From: Deltaproteobacteria bacterium
GTDB taxonomy: Bacteria; Desulfobacterota; DSM-4660; Desulfatiglandales; HGW-15
Reading direction: 5' to 3'
Length of the DNA stretch: 34,000 nt
Assembly (NCBI GenBank): GCA_020342025.1
Contig: CP070840.1
Span: 3,491,922-3,525,921 of the forward strand
Part shown: in pieces, positions 33,305 through 34,000 of the stretch
Layout: every line of letters begins with the position of its first letter
Numbering within the stretch: the first letter of the stretch is position 1
Position numbers and translations under genes: made by a program
Notes under the pieces: model-generated
Told to the model about the DNA's origin: nothing
The model's database searches: none
Seen by the model: only the letters and a program-made list of their open reading frames with translations

Positions 33305-33678
33305 AAATGCATCCGAACATAATCTTGTATTTCGTCAGTGGCATTTCCCACCATCCTCTCTTAATATAACTTCACCAAAACAAGTAATTTCTGCTATTAA
33401 TCTGGCCCTCAGATGACCCCCAAAAAATGTCGATTACCATCTGTAAGCTGCACTCTTTTATTAGTGCACGTTATGGCGAGTAGCCTAGAAAATGCTGATC
33501 CTCCAAAAAGTAGAGATGGATTTGAGTAAGCTTGAATCAATGAATTATTCATGTTACATCTGTTAATCGAAACAAAATGCGTGTTAACCTCAGGCACAGA
33601 TACGGCAAGAAAGGTTCACTTTTCGACTGGGCCAAACGCTAGAAGATTACCTTTAGGATTTTGAAAAGGAGGTCAAAG
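33305..33678. other. 374-base spacer, no gene seen
   Basis: No coding frame is credible. It contains CGACTGGGCCAAA (33624-33636), a near copy of the motif at 32505, 43 bases before the PAS gene, and a strong ribosome binding site AAAAGGAGG (33665-33673). No further repeats or RNA structures are evident. Confidence 0.5.
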
Positions 33679-34000
33679 ATGACCGATCAAACCGCATTCG
33701 TAGAGCTATCCATAGATCAGTTTATGAAAACGGAGGCATCCGCCCAAAAAATAAGAAAGGCAGCCCTCAGGCTTGCGAGAGAATATGGATCGATTTTGGA
33801 CAACTTCAATGAAGTCATATTCATAATTGATAATGCGGGCCACTTTGTATTTGTGAATAAGGCCAGCGAGCGAAGAACAGGGATACCCACGGAGAAATTC
33901 ATAGGGCGGCATTTCCTACAATTAGTCGATCGGGAATACCATGAATTTGCCAAGGGCGCTTTTCAAAAACTCTTGGCCGGGGAGAAAATCCCCTCAGTTG
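33679..34000 (+). CDS. PAS-domain sensor protein (partial, runs off the window)
   Basis: From ATG 33679 (after AAAAGGAGG) the frame stays open for 107 codons to the window end. After a helical N-terminus (SAQKIRKAALRLAREYGS) it reads a PAS domain: ILDNFNEVIFIIDNAGHFVFVNKA, a FIGRHFLQLV segment and EYHEFAKGAFQKLLAGE. The output domain (histidine kinase, GGDEF or other) lies beyond the window. It is probably a cytoplasmic sensor. Confidence 0.85.
   Translation, partial: MTDQTAFVELSIDQFMKTEASAQKIRKAALRLAREYGSILDNFNEVIFIIDNAGHFVFVNKASERRTGIPTEKFIGRHFLQLVDREYHEFAKGAFQKLLAGEKIPSV

Overview
The window reads as chromosomal DNA of a Gram-negative, anaerobe-type bacterium, most likely an uncultured Desulfobacterota (former Deltaproteobacteria). 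The pointers are a GAF-tailed type IV pilus/type II secretion ATPase, a DUF3786 protein, a long-chain acyl-CoA ligase beside a 3-hydroxyacyl-CoA dehydrogenase/crotonase fusion, lipoproteins with classical lipoboxes, small proteins with DRRSG/ERRSG motifs, and AT-rich palindromic intergenic repeats built on CGAAATCCGAA. This assignment is inference from gene content. No rRNA, tRNA, CRISPR array, transposase or phage gene was seen. Genes lie on both strands in short operons.

Layout. 1-5.7 kb: a PilB/GspE-like ATPase (+), then leftward argC, a divergent YchF-like protein and a Dph6/DUF71-type ATP pyrophosphatase. 5.7-11.4 kb: a six-gene rightward export operon (TetR regulator, HlyD-type periplasmic adaptor, two ABC ATPases, two ABC-2 permeases). 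Its order matches enterobacterial cecR-ybhGFSR, but the YbhF ATPase is split into two overlapping genes. A consensus-like promoter and a 42-bp palindrome sit just in front of the regulator. 11.4-15.6 kb: an operon with its own strong promoter: a membrane class III adenylate cyclase with a long arginine-rich RRSG-repeat N-terminus, a NodB-type polysaccharide deacetylase lipoprotein and a LysM/TPR lipoprotein.

15.6-18.7 kb: a convergent Smr-domain gene, a DUF3786 gene, purE and a TsaC/Sua5-type tRNA-modification gene; a palindromic repeat runs up to the start codon of the last. 18.7-25 kb: leftward fatty-acid/CoA block: HAD-crotonase fusion, OsmC-like protein with its own promoter and terminator, acyl-CoA ligase and an M24 aminopeptidase. 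25-28.5 kb: a promoter and a leader with mutually exclusive stem-loops, then a group II PLP decarboxylase (possibly PanP-like), a DUF72 protein and a UbiE/MenG-type methyltransferase frame interrupted by an in-frame TAG.

28.7-31 kb: leftward leucine-dehydrogenase-like gene, an uncertain ATC-hydrolase-like protein and a coiled-coil lipoprotein. 31-34 kb: a gene-poor, AT-rich stretch with another palindromic repeat, then scattered signalling genes: PilZ-like, a small RRSG-motif protein, an HD-domain protein, and a PAS-domain protein that runs off the right edge.

The points most worth a second look are the amber codon in the methyltransferase frame, the arginine-rich RRSG repeats shared by the cyclase and a small separate protein, the YchF-like protein without its G3 motif, the split-YbhF export operon with its operator, and the competing stems ahead of the decarboxylase gene.
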